The translations under genes were made by a program, and so were the position numbers. The notes under the pieces were generated by a model. It was given only the letters and a program-made list of their open reading frames with translations, ran no database searches and was not told the DNA's origin. Of a stretch of 58,811 nucleotides of DNA, positions 25,900 through 33,400 are shown one piece after another (the stretch's first letter is position 1; every line of letters begins with the position of its first letter). Source of the DNA: a virus; the IMG/VR virus record IMGVR_UViG_3300030328_004676, positions 1 through 58,811 of that record. One strand, 5' to 3'.

Positions 25900-26741
25900 T
25901 TTAAGAAATCAATTGGTTTAAACTTGGAAAAATCGTGTTTATCTATAATTCCCTCTGTTTCTCCTATTATTTTAAGCCTATACCAATCATTTAAAAACTT
26001 ATCGAAATTAATGCAGTCTTTCATGGTATCATCTAAGTGATCTTCTAGGCACTCTTTCATAGAATCATAATCATATGGATCGAACCCTTGCGTGTATACA
26101 GCTTGGAATAACTTCATCCTGTTATTATATCTTTCTCTAACTAAGGGGACATTATCTTCAAAGCCGAGAAATAAATGATTTGTATTTGGGAATAAATAAT
26201 ATTTAAAATTGTGTTCAACAAAATAAAAAGGATCTTGCCTTTTTTCTTTTCTAACATTTTTTTGGAAGGATTTATCCCAAATTTTAAGGTTGGTTAATTC
26301 TACGGTATTTTGGGTTCCAAGTATAGCTTCATGGGGATTACCCTTGAATTCCATTGTTTCGTTAAACCTAAACATAAACCTTTTATCATATATATATGCT
26401 CCATCTATTTTATTGTTTTCAAAGTAACCTATAAGATCCCTTAGCTGTTTTGTGAAATTTGGAGAAAGTCTCTCAAGAGTGTCCATTGTTACAAACCAGT
26501 CGCCTGATTTTATTGGACCTTGGAATAAAGATTGATTCCGACTAAAGTCTGTTCTGTTATTCCATTTACTATAAATAATATCACCGTCTCCTTTAACGCT
26601 TTCAAGATAATCTGCTCCTTCATCTTTCGGATAATGAAATGTCCATACAAGACCATCAAAATCATCTTTAATTGGTTCTATTAATTCTTCAAGGTCTTCT
26701 TTGTGACCCTCTGTTGTTATTCCTATAAGCCAAAGTTTCAT
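25896..26741 (-). CDS. Glycosyltransferase-like protein (281 aa)
   Basis: A 281-residue protein, predicted soluble. MKLWLIGITTEGHKEDLEEL resembles the N-terminus of the neighbouring GT-A proteins, SRNQSLFQGPIKSGDWFVTM precedes a MDTLERL acidic motif in the expected place of the DxD, and MFRFNETMEF and NTNHLFLGF are aromatic strands. Assignment to glycosyltransferases rests on this weak pattern and on its neighbours, with which it overlaps by four bases on each side. Confidence 0.5.
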   Translation of the reverse strand: MKLWLIGITTEGHKEDLEELIEPIKDDFDGLVWTFHYPKDEGADYLESVKGDGDIIYSKWNNRTDFSRNQSLFQGPIKSGDWFVTMDTLERLSPNFTKQLRDLIGYFENNKIDGAYIYDKRFMFRFNETMEFKGNPHEAILGTQNTVELTNLKIWDKSFQKNVRKEKRQDPFYFVEHNFKYYLFPNTNHLFLGFEDNVPLVRERYNNRMKLFQAVYTQGFDPYDYDSMKECLEDHLDDTMKDCINFDKFLNDWYRLKIIGETEGIIDKHDFSKFKPIDFLK

Positions 26742-27475
26742 CCTATTGTTTTTGAATATACCTTGTTAGTGTTAAAAAATGAAAATGGTGTTTTAGAATT
26801 TGTTCTTTTTTTCAAAAGACCTCCTGATACAATTTCACAGTGATAAGTGTCAAGATCTTCTAAATACATCTGGGCCTCTTCCCAAGTATCAAGGACTATT
26901 TCTGTCACGTTTATGTTCGGCTGAAAAGTGAACGTAGGTCCGTTTTCAGTAGAGATAATAGACTGTGTAAATATATCATCATCTTCTATTAAAAAGTCTG
27001 AGTCGGGTTCACCAAAGTCTTTTGCCCTATTGAATCTGACGCATATTGTATCTGGGTTTTTTTCTAAAAAATCAATAGACTTTTTTATAGCGTCTGCTAA
27101 TTCAATCCCCGAAGTTTGTAGTAACTCATCATCTTCTACCCAAAAAGAATATTTTTCTTTTTTAATTTTGGGGTCTGAATATGACTTATAAATATCTTTG
27201 AAGTATCCAGCAGAATGAGTTAGGTGATTTTCTGAGTGGTGAACAATATTTTCTATTGTTTCTAAAACTCTGATGTCTCGATCTTCACAAAAGGTTTTAA
27301 TTTCTTCTGCTATTTTTTCTTCTCCCTCTCTTGTTTTTAAGTGCAGGAGTCTATTTTTAAATATATTTTTATCAACCTTGTCATAAAGATTGTTTATGCA
27401 GTCTTTATAGGTGTGCCTTCCAGCGTGACCCATAGTCGTGCAAAAAATTATTAAGTTAAGAGAAAGTGGATTCAT
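26738..27475 (-). CDS. Glycosyltransferase-like protein (245 aa)
   Basis: A 245-residue protein. LNLIIFCTTMGHAGRHTYKD is the N-terminal strand, HLTHSAGYFKDIYKSY leads to YSFWVEDDELL, which has the position and look of a GT-A DxD motif, and ICVRFNRAKDFGEPDSDF follows. It overlaps the nucleotidyltransferase start by 20 bases. The function is inferred from its neighbours; substrate unknown. Confidence 0.5.
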   Translation of the reverse strand: MNPLSLNLIIFCTTMGHAGRHTYKDCINNLYDKVDKNIFKNRLLHLKTREGEEKIAEEIKTFCEDRDIRVLETIENIVHHSENHLTHSAGYFKDIYKSYSDPKIKKEKYSFWVEDDELLQTSGIELADAIKKSIDFLEKNPDTICVRFNRAKDFGEPDSDFLIEDDDIFTQSIISTENGPTFTFQPNINVTEIVLDTWEEAQMYLEDLDTYHCEIVSGGLLKKRTNSKTPFSFFNTNKVYSKTIG

Positions 27476-27875
27476 GAATTTTTTTTCTCAAATTTGATGA
27501 TGAAAAACAATGATCTCTAGTATTATAGATTATCTTATGTCTTTTTCCATCTAATTCATAACCAGTAAAATCTTTACCCTTCCAGTCTGAACCAATAAAT
27601 CTAACATCTATATCAATAGATGTTAGTATTTCTAATAAATCATTTTCTGTTTCATACGGAAGAATCTCATTTACAAATTTTGTCGCTTTTAATTGTATAT
27701 ATCTCTCTACCAAAGACTGCACTGGACTATTTTTAAGGCACCTTTCTTTGCTGGGATCTACATGCAGTCCAGCTATTAAAAAATCACACTTAGAAGCACA
27801 TTCCTCAAGCATGAGGATGTGACCAGCATGTAGCAAATCAAATGCGCCACAAGTAAACCCTATTTTTTTAGACAT
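27456..27875 (-). CDS. TagD/HldE-like nucleotidyltransferase (cytidylyltransferase-like)
   Basis: A 139-residue protein of the class I nucleotidyltransferase fold. FTCGAFDLLHAGHILML contains the HxGH motif (HAGH), DPSKERCLKNSPVQSLVERY gives the next conserved region, FIGSDWKGKDF the middle motif, and CFSSSNLRKKI the C-terminal xSSTxLR-like motif. Relatives are glycerol-3-phosphate cytidylyltransferase and the nucleotidyltransferase domain of HldE. With HldD- and GmhA-like proteins in the window, a heptose adenylyltransferase role is possible. It is the first gene after the leader at 27,876-27,943. Confidence 0.78.
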   Translation of the reverse strand: MSKKIGFTCGAFDLLHAGHILMLEECASKCDFLIAGLHVDPSKERCLKNSPVQSLVERYIQLKATKFVNEILPYETENDLLEILTSIDIDVRFIGSDWKGKDFTGYELDGKRHKIIYNTRDHCFSSSNLRKKIHESTFS

Positions 27876-27943
27876 AAAAACCTCTGGGCCTAGTATCAGA
27901 CCCAGAGGTCTACTATGACCTCAAGGAAATAAATCCTCGACCT
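27876..27943 (-). promoter_or_regulatory. Structured 5' leader of the sugar operon, candidate attenuator or small RNA
   Basis: Read on the minus strand, the 68 bases from the expected transcription start to the ATG form three hairpins. H1 pairs 27,934-27,939 with 27,922-27,927. H2 pairs GAGGTC (27,917-27,922) with GACCTC (27,905-27,910). H3 pairs ACCTCTGGG (27,901-27,909) with CCCAGAGGT (27,880-27,888) and is followed by a short U run ending at the start codon. H2 and H3 share bases 27,905-27,909, so they cannot form together, the hallmark of attenuators. The pairings are seen in the sequence; regulation is inferred. It could also be a short RNA with its own terminator. Confidence 0.5.
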
Positions 27944-27948
27944 GTCCT

Positions 27949-27977
27949 ATTGTAGAATCAGTTGTCGGGTTTGTCAA
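27949..27977 (-). promoter_or_regulatory. Near-consensus sigma70 promoter for the sugar operon
   Basis: On the minus strand a perfect TTGACA (27,972-27,977), a 17-base spacer and TACAAT (27,949-27,954). The -35 box begins directly after the stop of the 39-aa ORF. Transcription would start near 27,942, giving a leader of about 68 bases, unlike the leaderless arrangement elsewhere in the window. Confidence 0.7.
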
Positions 27978-28097
27978 CTAATCCTCAATAATCTCTTCAC
28001 TGATGCGCCCAAGTATATAGGCGAGTGTTTCATCAGTTTCGAAATCGTTGGGAGGTTTCTCAATTTCCTCATCAGTTATTTTGCTTAGGTCAGTCAT
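27978..28097 (-). CDS. Small acidic ORF (39 aa) after nrdA
   Basis: The minus strand from 28,097 reads MTDLSKITDEEIEKPPNDFE and ends in RISEEIIED, then TAG. It is acidic and probably helical at its end. It lies 37 bases after the nrdA stop and ends immediately before the -35 box of the next promoter. No Shine-Dalgarno sequence is visible, and the ATG lies within a perfect palindrome. Codon pattern looks normal, but at this length it could be chance. Confidence 0.4.
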   Translation of the reverse strand: MTDLSKITDEEIEKPPNDFETDETLAYILGRISEEIIED

Positions 28098-28107
28098 AGT
28101 ATGACTG
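28091..28107. repeat. Perfect 17-bp palindrome around a start codon
   Basis: CAGTCATA-G-TATGACTG is an exact inverted repeat of 8+1+8 bases. It covers the ATG of the 39-aa ORF and could be a protein-binding operator or an RNA hairpin that masks the start codon. Confidence 0.4.
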
Positions 28108-28134
28108 TCTACACAAAAATTTTTCAAAAGGGAA

Positions 28135-29781
28135 TTAACCCTCGCAAGACGAACAATTTAAAATTGATCTAGCTAATTCTTGACTAGGATTAGCACTTCT
28201 TTGATAATAAAAGCTCTTAACTCCCTGCTCCCAACCAAAAATTAAAAGTTCGCTAACTTGCTTTGGGGGACACTTGGGAGAAATCATTACATTGAGACTT
28301 TGTCCTTGATCAATATATTTTTGTCTTTGGGCGGCTTGTATTACAATCTCCTTTTGGGAAATCTCCCCGAAAGTTTTAAATACATCTTTCTCATGCTCCG
28401 ATAAGAAATCTAAATGCTGAACCGAACCTCCTTTTACTAAAATAGATTTCCAAGTGGTCGTATTGTTTTTACCCTTCTCTTCAAGAAGTTGTTCTAAATG
28501 TGGATTTTTATATGTAAATTTACCTTTAGCTAAATCTTTAGTAAAATAATTACTATTTAATGGCTCAATAGATGGAGAAACTTGACCAAGAATAAATGAA
28601 CTAGATGTAGTGGGGGCAATAGCCATAGTGGTCATATTGCGTTTTCCGTAGCCGCGAAGATGTTCTGGCTCCCCAAATTCTTCTGCTAATTTGGATGTAG
28701 CTCTATCGCATCTTTCTCTAATTATATTATGTATCTCCGCATTTAAAAACTGAGCCTCTAATCCTTCGAAAGCAATATTCTTGGATTGTAGGAGAGAGTG
28801 CCAGCCGAGAACACCAAGACCTAAAGCTCTTTGTCTTTTAGCGAAGTTGTGACAAGACTTCATAAAGGGAATATTTTCTGTTTTGTAGATATATTCCTCC
28901 ATAACTGCATCAAGAAACTGAACAAGAGTTTCAACCGCATCGGTTTCTTTTATTTCGTCCCACCTGAGAAGGTTTAAAGAAGATAAACAACAGACAAAAG
29001 ACTCGTCCTCTGACGAATGCAAAGCTATCTCACTGCAAAGATTAGAAGCATGTATCTTAAGTTTCTTATCCTTGTATGCTTGTGGAGCGTTGTTGTTGGC
29101 ATTGTCTGTAAAAAATATGTATGGATATCCCGTTTCAAATCTTTTCTTTATTACATTCGCCCAAACTTTTCTTTTATCCTTATCTCCGTCTACCATTGAC
29201 CGCATCCACTTATCATCAATGCAGACAGCAAACGACATTTCTTGGATAGGATTGCCTTCGCTTCTAATCCTTAAAAATTCCTCAATATCAGGGTGATCTA
29301 TAGGAAGATATGCTGCGAAAGATCCTCTTCTTACATGTCCTTGGGAAACAATAGACGCAACTTTATCAAATAGCTCCATGAAATAAACTGCGCCAGCAGA
29401 AACTCCTCCCACGCTAATTGGAATCCCTCTTGCTCTTAAATCACCAAAATAGCCCGATGTCCCAGAGCCATGTTTTGTTTGCATTCCAACTTCCGCTTGT
29501 TTGCGGAGAATAGAATCCATTTTATCGTCAACATAAACGCCATTACAGGAAATAGGTAACCCTCTGTCTCTACCAAAGTTAGACCAAACAGGACTAGAGA
29601 GAGAATAAAACCCCCTCTTCATATAATGTTCAAACTTATCCGCAAACCCGCTCTGCCTTAAATATTTTTCAGCAGCCTCTGCGATAGCCCTTATTCTTTT
29701 TTTAGGACTCTCCCCTTTTTGTAAGTAACCTCTTTCAAGGAATTGTTTGGATTCTTCGTTTAACCAATAGTAATCTTTCAT
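28135..29781 (-). CDS. nrdA: Ribonucleoside-diphosphate reductase, alpha subunit (class I)
   Basis: A 548-residue large subunit, short because the N-terminal ATP-cone regulatory domain is missing. The redox and radical residues are visible: Cys79 in SCNGVYVDD, Asn247, Cys249 and Glu251 in NLCSEI, and the partner Cys264/265 in FVCCLSSLNL. The C-terminus ends in NCSSCEG with the Cys pair that is re-reduced by thioredoxin or glutaredoxin. The enzyme makes deoxynucleoside diphosphates for phage DNA. Its ATG overlaps the nrdB stop (TAATG). Lack of the cone suggests relaxed dATP inhibition, as in many phages. Confidence 0.95.
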   Translation of the reverse strand: MKDYYWLNEESKQFLERGYLQKGESPKKRIRAIAEAAEKYLRQSGFADKFEHYMKRGFYSLSSPVWSNFGRDRGLPISCNGVYVDDKMDSILRKQAEVGMQTKHGSGTSGYFGDLRARGIPISVGGVSAGAVYFMELFDKVASIVSQGHVRRGSFAAYLPIDHPDIEEFLRIRSEGNPIQEMSFAVCIDDKWMRSMVDGDKDKRKVWANVIKKRFETGYPYIFFTDNANNNAPQAYKDKKLKIHASNLCSEIALHSSEDESFVCCLSSLNLLRWDEIKETDAVETLVQFLDAVMEEYIYKTENIPFMKSCHNFAKRQRALGLGVLGWHSLLQSKNIAFEGLEAQFLNAEIHNIIRERCDRATSKLAEEFGEPEHLRGYGKRNMTTMAIAPTTSSSFILGQVSPSIEPLNSNYFTKDLAKGKFTYKNPHLEQLLEEKGKNNTTTWKSILVKGGSVQHLDFLSEHEKDVFKTFGEISQKEIVIQAAQRQKYIDQGQSLNVMISPKCPPKQVSELLIFGWEQGVKSFYYQRSANPSQELARSILNCSSCEG

Positions 29782-30752
29782 TAAAATAAATCTTCAGCGT
29801 CAAATGTTTGAGAGTTTTTTGCGTATTCTACAGGTCGCGTATGAAAAAAATCAGTAGCATTATTCCCGAGTAACTCTTCTTCAAACCAAATTGTATTCAC
29901 TAATAGATCCTTGTCAACATCAAATGCCTTCTTAAAGCCAATTTGCTCTAATGATTCGTTAATTCTATTCTTAATAAATTCTTTTAAAATCGGTGCGCTT
30001 ATACCTTTCTCGCTGTAGCCGTTGATCATCCAGTCTACAATTTGAGATTCTGCCTTAAAAGCGGCTTGTGACTCCTCTAAAATTTTCTCTTCAAGACTAT
30101 CGTCAAAAAGCTCTGGGTGCTCTTCTCTAATTGTGTTAATTATCTTAATTCCAGCTAAAGCATGAATATTTTCTTCGTTTCTTGTATACTTTACCTGTTG
30201 TCCAGTGTCTTTTAGGACATTCTTGTAACGATTAAACCAATTGATTATGTAAAACTGACTAAACAGAGAAACATTCTCTACAAAGAGTGTGAACAAAATA
30301 AGAGCATATACATATTGTTTCTTGGAGTCTTTGTAAAACCTGTGGGTATATTTTCTCAGATAATTCACTCTACCCTCAATAAAGTCCAGCTTAAGGTTCT
30401 GCTCAAAAATATCCTCTAATCCCAACACCTTTAGTAATCTCTCATAAGCATTATTGTGAATAACCTCCACATTAGCCATGACATATCCTAAATCAGTTAA
30501 GCTGGGGTGAGGTAAATTGTCTCCCAGTTTGCTCCAAAATTTCTTTACCGCTACTTCAATTTGACCAATAGCAGAGAGAGTTCTGATAATCATTTCTCTT
30601 TCTGTATCGTTTAAATTTACACTGAAGTCTTGCACATCACTGGTAAAACTAAACTCTTTATCTGTCCAAAACCCATTATGCATAGCCTCAATAAATTCTT
30701 CTGCCCAAGGATAATGGTCTGGTTTTCTGGATATCTGTTCTTCAAAAATCAT
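29781..30752 (-). CDS. nrdB: Ribonucleoside-diphosphate reductase, beta subunit (class I)
   Basis: A 323-residue radical-generating subunit. The metal site is visible as Glu66 in QIEVAVKKFW, Glu96 and His99, with the radical Tyr103 in the pattern VEVIHNNAYERLL, and the second pair in ENVSLFSQF and NEENIHALAG. The C-terminal DAEDLF is the tail that docks to NrdA. The first ligand is Glu rather than Asp, as in many phage enzymes. nrdB comes before nrdA, the reverse of the E. coli order, and has a promoter at 30,768-30,796. Confidence 0.95.
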   Translation of the reverse strand: MIFEEQISRKPDHYPWAEEFIEAMHNGFWTDKEFSFTSDVQDFSVNLNDTEREMIIRTLSAIGQIEVAVKKFWSKLGDNLPHPSLTDLGYVMANVEVIHNNAYERLLKVLGLEDIFEQNLKLDFIEGRVNYLRKYTHRFYKDSKKQYVYALILFTLFVENVSLFSQFYIINWFNRYKNVLKDTGQQVKYTRNEENIHALAGIKIINTIREEHPELFDDSLEEKILEESQAAFKAESQIVDWMINGYSEKGISAPILKEFIKNRINESLEQIGFKKAFDVDKDLLVNTIWFEEELLGNNATDFFHTRPVEYAKNSQTFDAEDLF

Positions 30753-30767
30753 TTCGTAAAGTTACAC

Positions 30768-30796
30768 ATGTTAGAGGGAGCTAAGAAACTCGTCAA
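30768..30796 (-). promoter_or_regulatory. Promoter of nrdBA
   Basis: On the minus strand TTGACG (30,791-30,796), a 17-base spacer and TAACAT (30,768-30,773). The ATG of nrdB follows 15 bases after the -10 box. A GTGTAA hexamer (30,762-30,767) sits directly downstream, nine bases before the ATG. Confidence 0.55.
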
Positions 30797-30841
30797 TCGC
30801 TTTTTCTTAAAAAATTGCCAAAGGCATTAAATTAATATGAA

Positions 30842-30902
30842 CGTATGGGTAACGTATGGAATATTATTTTAATACGTTACCTATACGCTCGTAACCCATA
30901 CG
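30842..30902. repeat. Three 13-bp repeats in the divergent nrdB/sigma control region
   Basis: CGTATGGGTAACG (30,842-30,854) occurs once forward and twice reversed: CGTTACCTATACG (30,875-30,887) and CGTAACCCATACG (30,890-30,902), each with one difference. Copies 1 and 2 extend to a 16-base inverted repeat (15 matches) around a 14-base AT-rich loop. The surroundings are very AT-rich. Possible roles are operator for a regulator of both flanking operons, or iterons of a replication origin. Confidence 0.6.
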
Positions 30903-30955
30903 ATGGATTTTGTTAAAATAGCAATCAAATTTACCATGTCAAGAAAAAAAAATAG

Positions 30956-30983
30956 TTGATTTTTCCTTGATTTCTCTTATATT
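30956..30983 (+). promoter_or_regulatory. Probable promoter of the sigma-like gene
   Basis: TTGATT (30,956-30,961), a 16-base spacer and TATATT (30,978-30,983), 11 bases before the GTG at 30,995. It lies downstream of the 13-bp repeats. Confidence 0.45.
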
Positions 30984-30994
30984 AAGAATAACAA

Positions 30995-31591
30995 GTGATT
31001 GAAGAACTCACAGATTCTGCTTTAACTGATTTAATAAAGCGCGACAATAGTGAGGATGCCTTAAACGAGTTGATTTCTAGGCATTCGGGGATCTATGTGG
31101 ACATGCTTAAGAGATTTGGAATGCATTGTCTTACTGAAAATCAAGTTTTTGATATCATGAAGGACAAAGACTACACCATATACAAAGCTGCCTTAGAATA
31201 TGATGAGTCCAAAGCTAAATTTTCTACACATTTAGCTAATAAGACAAAATACATGTGTCTTACCCAGAAAACTAAAAATAAAAATAATAGAGTAACTGGG
31301 AATTTTGATGAGATACAGTTTTGTCAAAAAGACCGCTCTTCCACTCCTGACGAAGAATGCAAGATGAATGATTCTTTTTTAAGAATTTTAAATCTAATAG
31401 AAAAACACAGAGACAAACGCCTGAAGGTTATTTTTCACGAAAGGTATTTCTGTGGCAGAAAAGGGAAATTAAAACCTTGGAAAGAGGTGGCGAGAAAAAT
31501 AAATTTATCAGCCCAAGGCTGTATCAACATACACGACAAAGCAATCAAAGAGCTTAACTCAAGAATAGATAATGAAAAAATTAAATTTTGA
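30995..31591 (+). CDS. Sigma70-like RNA polymerase sigma factor
   Basis: A 198-residue protein starting with GTG. DALNELISRHSGIYVDMLKR resembles sigma region 2.1-2.2, YDESKAKFSTHLANKTKYMC resembles region 2.3-2.4 (promoter melting and -10 binding), and EVARKINLSAQGCINIHDKA, then IKELNSRI, is a region-4-like helix-turn-helix. The order and spacing fit small ECF-like or phage sigma factors. It would direct host RNA polymerase to phage middle or late promoters. It is the first gene of the rightward operon and is preceded by the repeat region. No anti-sigma or Gp33-like partner was recognised. Confidence 0.75.
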   Translation: MIEELTDSALTDLIKRDNSEDALNELISRHSGIYVDMLKRFGMHCLTENQVFDIMKDKDYTIYKAALEYDESKAKFSTHLANKTKYMCLTQKTKNKNNRVTGNFDEIQFCQKDRSSTPDEECKMNDSFLRILNLIEKHRDKRLKVIFHERYFCGRKGKLKPWKEVARKINLSAQGCINIHDKAIKELNSRIDNEKIKF

Positions 31592-32660
31592 CGGACCTAT
31601 AAATTCCTTAAGTTTGGGAAACGTGTCTGTAAACTTTCTTAGAGAGCTACAAAAAAGAGATTTAGATATAGCCTTATTCCCAATAGGCGACCAAGGAGAT
31701 TTTTCAGCATACGATAAAGTTGATTCCTCTTTTAAAAAATGGATAGAGAATATCGCTACGACACGATTAAAAAAATTAACTCCAGACACTCCATCTCTTA
31801 AGGTTTGGCACATTAACGGCTCAGAAAAAGCCTTACCAAATCAATACTTATATACTTTTTATGAAGTAGACTCCCCGACTGAAGAAGAAGTAAATATAGT
31901 AAATGTTCAAAAGCATGTATTTTTCTCATGTTCAGAAGCGGCAGAATCTTTTAAAAGCAAGGGTTGTAATAATGTTAGTTATGTTCCCCTTGGCTTCGAT
32001 CCAGACTTTGAAGAAACAAATAAAGAGTATTTAGAAGATGTAATACATTTTGGCTTAGTCGGAAAATTCGAAAGAAGAAAAAATACCCAAGCAATTATTC
32101 AGCTATGGACGGAGAAGTTTGGAAACAACCCAAAATATCAACTTACTTGTTTGGTTTCAAATCAATTTTTAAATAACGACCAGATGAATTCAGCCATACA
32201 ATCTGCGTTAAGGGGCCAAAATTGGTCTAATGTAAATTTCTTGCCCCACTTAAAAACAAATGCAGAAGTTAACGATTTGATTAATTCTATTGATATAGAT
32301 CTTTCTGGACTTTCTAATGGCGAGGGATGGAATCTCCCTTCATTCAACGCCACGGCTCTTGGTAAATGGTCTATTGTGAGTAGCTGTTCTGCCCACAAAG
32401 ACTGGGCTACTGAAGAAAACAGCATTTTAGTGGACCCCGTAGGAAAACAACCATGTTATGACAACTTCTTTTTCAAAGAAGGGCTACCGTTTAATCAAGG
32501 CAATTATTACAAACTGAGTGGAGACGATATACTAAAAAGCTTTGACAAAGCCCTTGAAAGAGTGGGTCAAAAAAACACAGAAGGGACAAAATTGCGGGAC
32601 AAATTTACATATTCTAAATCTATAGATACCATTTTAGACTGTATTTACAGCGATTCTTGA
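31572..32660 (+). CDS. Glycosyltransferase family 4-like
   Basis: A 362-residue GT-B protein. SYVPLGFDPDF is the inter-domain hinge, HFGLVGKFERRKNTQAIIQL the start of the donor domain, and LSNGEGWNLPSFNATALGKW contains the ExWNxPxxxA variant of the GT4 EGxGLxxxE motif. The first residues overlap the end of the sigma gene by 20 bases. It is apart from the main sugar operon and transcribed on the other strand. Donor and acceptor are unknown. Confidence 0.75.
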   Translation: MKKLNFDGPINSLSLGNVSVNFLRELQKRDLDIALFPIGDQGDFSAYDKVDSSFKKWIENIATTRLKKLTPDTPSLKVWHINGSEKALPNQYLYTFYEVDSPTEEEVNIVNVQKHVFFSCSEAAESFKSKGCNNVSYVPLGFDPDFEETNKEYLEDVIHFGLVGKFERRKNTQAIIQLWTEKFGNNPKYQLTCLVSNQFLNNDQMNSAIQSALRGQNWSNVNFLPHLKTNAEVNDLINSIDIDLSGLSNGEGWNLPSFNATALGKWSIVSSCSAHKDWATEENSILVDPVGKQPCYDNFFFKEGLPFNQGNYYKLSGDDILKSFDKALERVGQKNTEGTKLRDKFTYSKSIDTILDCIYSDS

Positions 32661-32685
32661 AATGGCACGATTAATGTTATATAAT
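32657..32685 (+). promoter_or_regulatory. Strong sigma70 promoter for hsp20
   Basis: TTGAAA (32,657-32,662), a 17-base spacer and a perfect TATAAT (32,680-32,685), eight bases before the ATG at 32,694. It begins inside the stop region of the glycosyltransferase gene. Confidence 0.7.
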
Positions 32686-32693
32686 ATAGTATT

Positions 32694-33020
32694 ATGAATT
32701 ATAAACTAAACACACACTTACTTGATAATTTTTTTGATGCTTTTGGAACAACCAAACAAGCAGACGTAAAAGACTGTGGAGATGTATACACGGCAGAACT
32801 TGAACTTGCTGGCTTCGCCAAAGAAGATATTGAAATCACAGCAACTAATGACAACTTAATCATTAAAGCAAAAAATGAGAAGCGTCAAAGGGATTTTAAA
32901 TTAAATTTATATGGTGCAGTTTCTGTAGCAGACATATCTTGCGATACAGAAAACGGGTTGTTAACAATAACAATGCCCAAAAAATGCGTAAGCGAAAAAA
33001 GAACAATTAAGCTTAAATAG
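32694..33020 (+). CDS. Hsp20/alpha-crystallin small heat-shock protein
   Basis: A 108-residue small heat-shock protein. AELELAGFAKEDIEI corresponds to the start of the alpha-crystallin domain, LIIKAKNEK to the middle strands and NGLLTITMPKK to the conserved A/GxLxxxxPK motif. The N-terminal arm is short and the C-terminal IxI-type anchor could be TIKLK. Such holdases occur in many cyanophages and related phages and may help head or tail assembly. Its own promoter suggests early, strong expression. Confidence 0.88.
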   Translation: MNYKLNTHLLDNFFDAFGTTKQADVKDCGDVYTAELELAGFAKEDIEITATNDNLIIKAKNEKRQRDFKLNLYGAVSVADISCDTENGLLTITMPKKCVSEKRTIKLK

Positions 33021-33400
33021 TGCCGATATATACTTACAAACACCCCACTGAGGAGAGGTATAAGGAAGTTGTTCAAGGAATGAACGATGACCATACTTAC
33101 TCTGAAGACGGGGTAGAGTGGGGAAGGGTTTGGGATATTCCTAATGCTGCTATCTCAAGCAACGACGATCCATTTAATAGTAATAATTTCGTAGAGAAAA
33201 CAGCTAATATGAAAGGCACGTTTGGAGATATGATGGATTATTCGGCAGAGTTAGGCGAGAAAAGAGCTAGTAAAATGGGAGGAGAAGACCCAGTTAAAAA
33301 ACAGTTTTTCAAGGACTATGAAAACAAAGTAGGAAAAAAACACCTATCAGACAAACCAAAGTCCTTTGAAAATAAATCAATAAAGTTAGACTTTGATTGA
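33020..33400 (+). CDS. FmdB-like N-terminus, hypothetical protein (126 aa)
   Basis: A 126-residue protein starting with GTG that overlaps the hsp20 stop by one base. MPIYTYKHPTEERYKEVV resembles the start of the FmdB putative regulatory family (MPIYEYxC), but the zinc-binding Cys residues are missing. The rest is hydrophilic, with a Lys-rich end. Phage proteins of this type are common and uncharacterised. It meets the tail-fibre-like gene tail to tail without any gap. Confidence 0.55.
   Translation: MPIYTYKHPTEERYKEVVQGMNDDHTYSEDGVEWGRVWDIPNAAISSNDDPFNSNNFVEKTANMKGTFGDMMDYSAELGEKRASKMGGEDPVKKQFFKDYENKVGKKHLSDKPKSFENKSIKLDFD

Noticed and set aside
28095-28130. Promoter for the 39-aa ORF (TTGAAA with CATACT)
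   Set aside because: The spacer would be 18 bases with a poor -10 box that touches the ATG, leaving no room for a start point.
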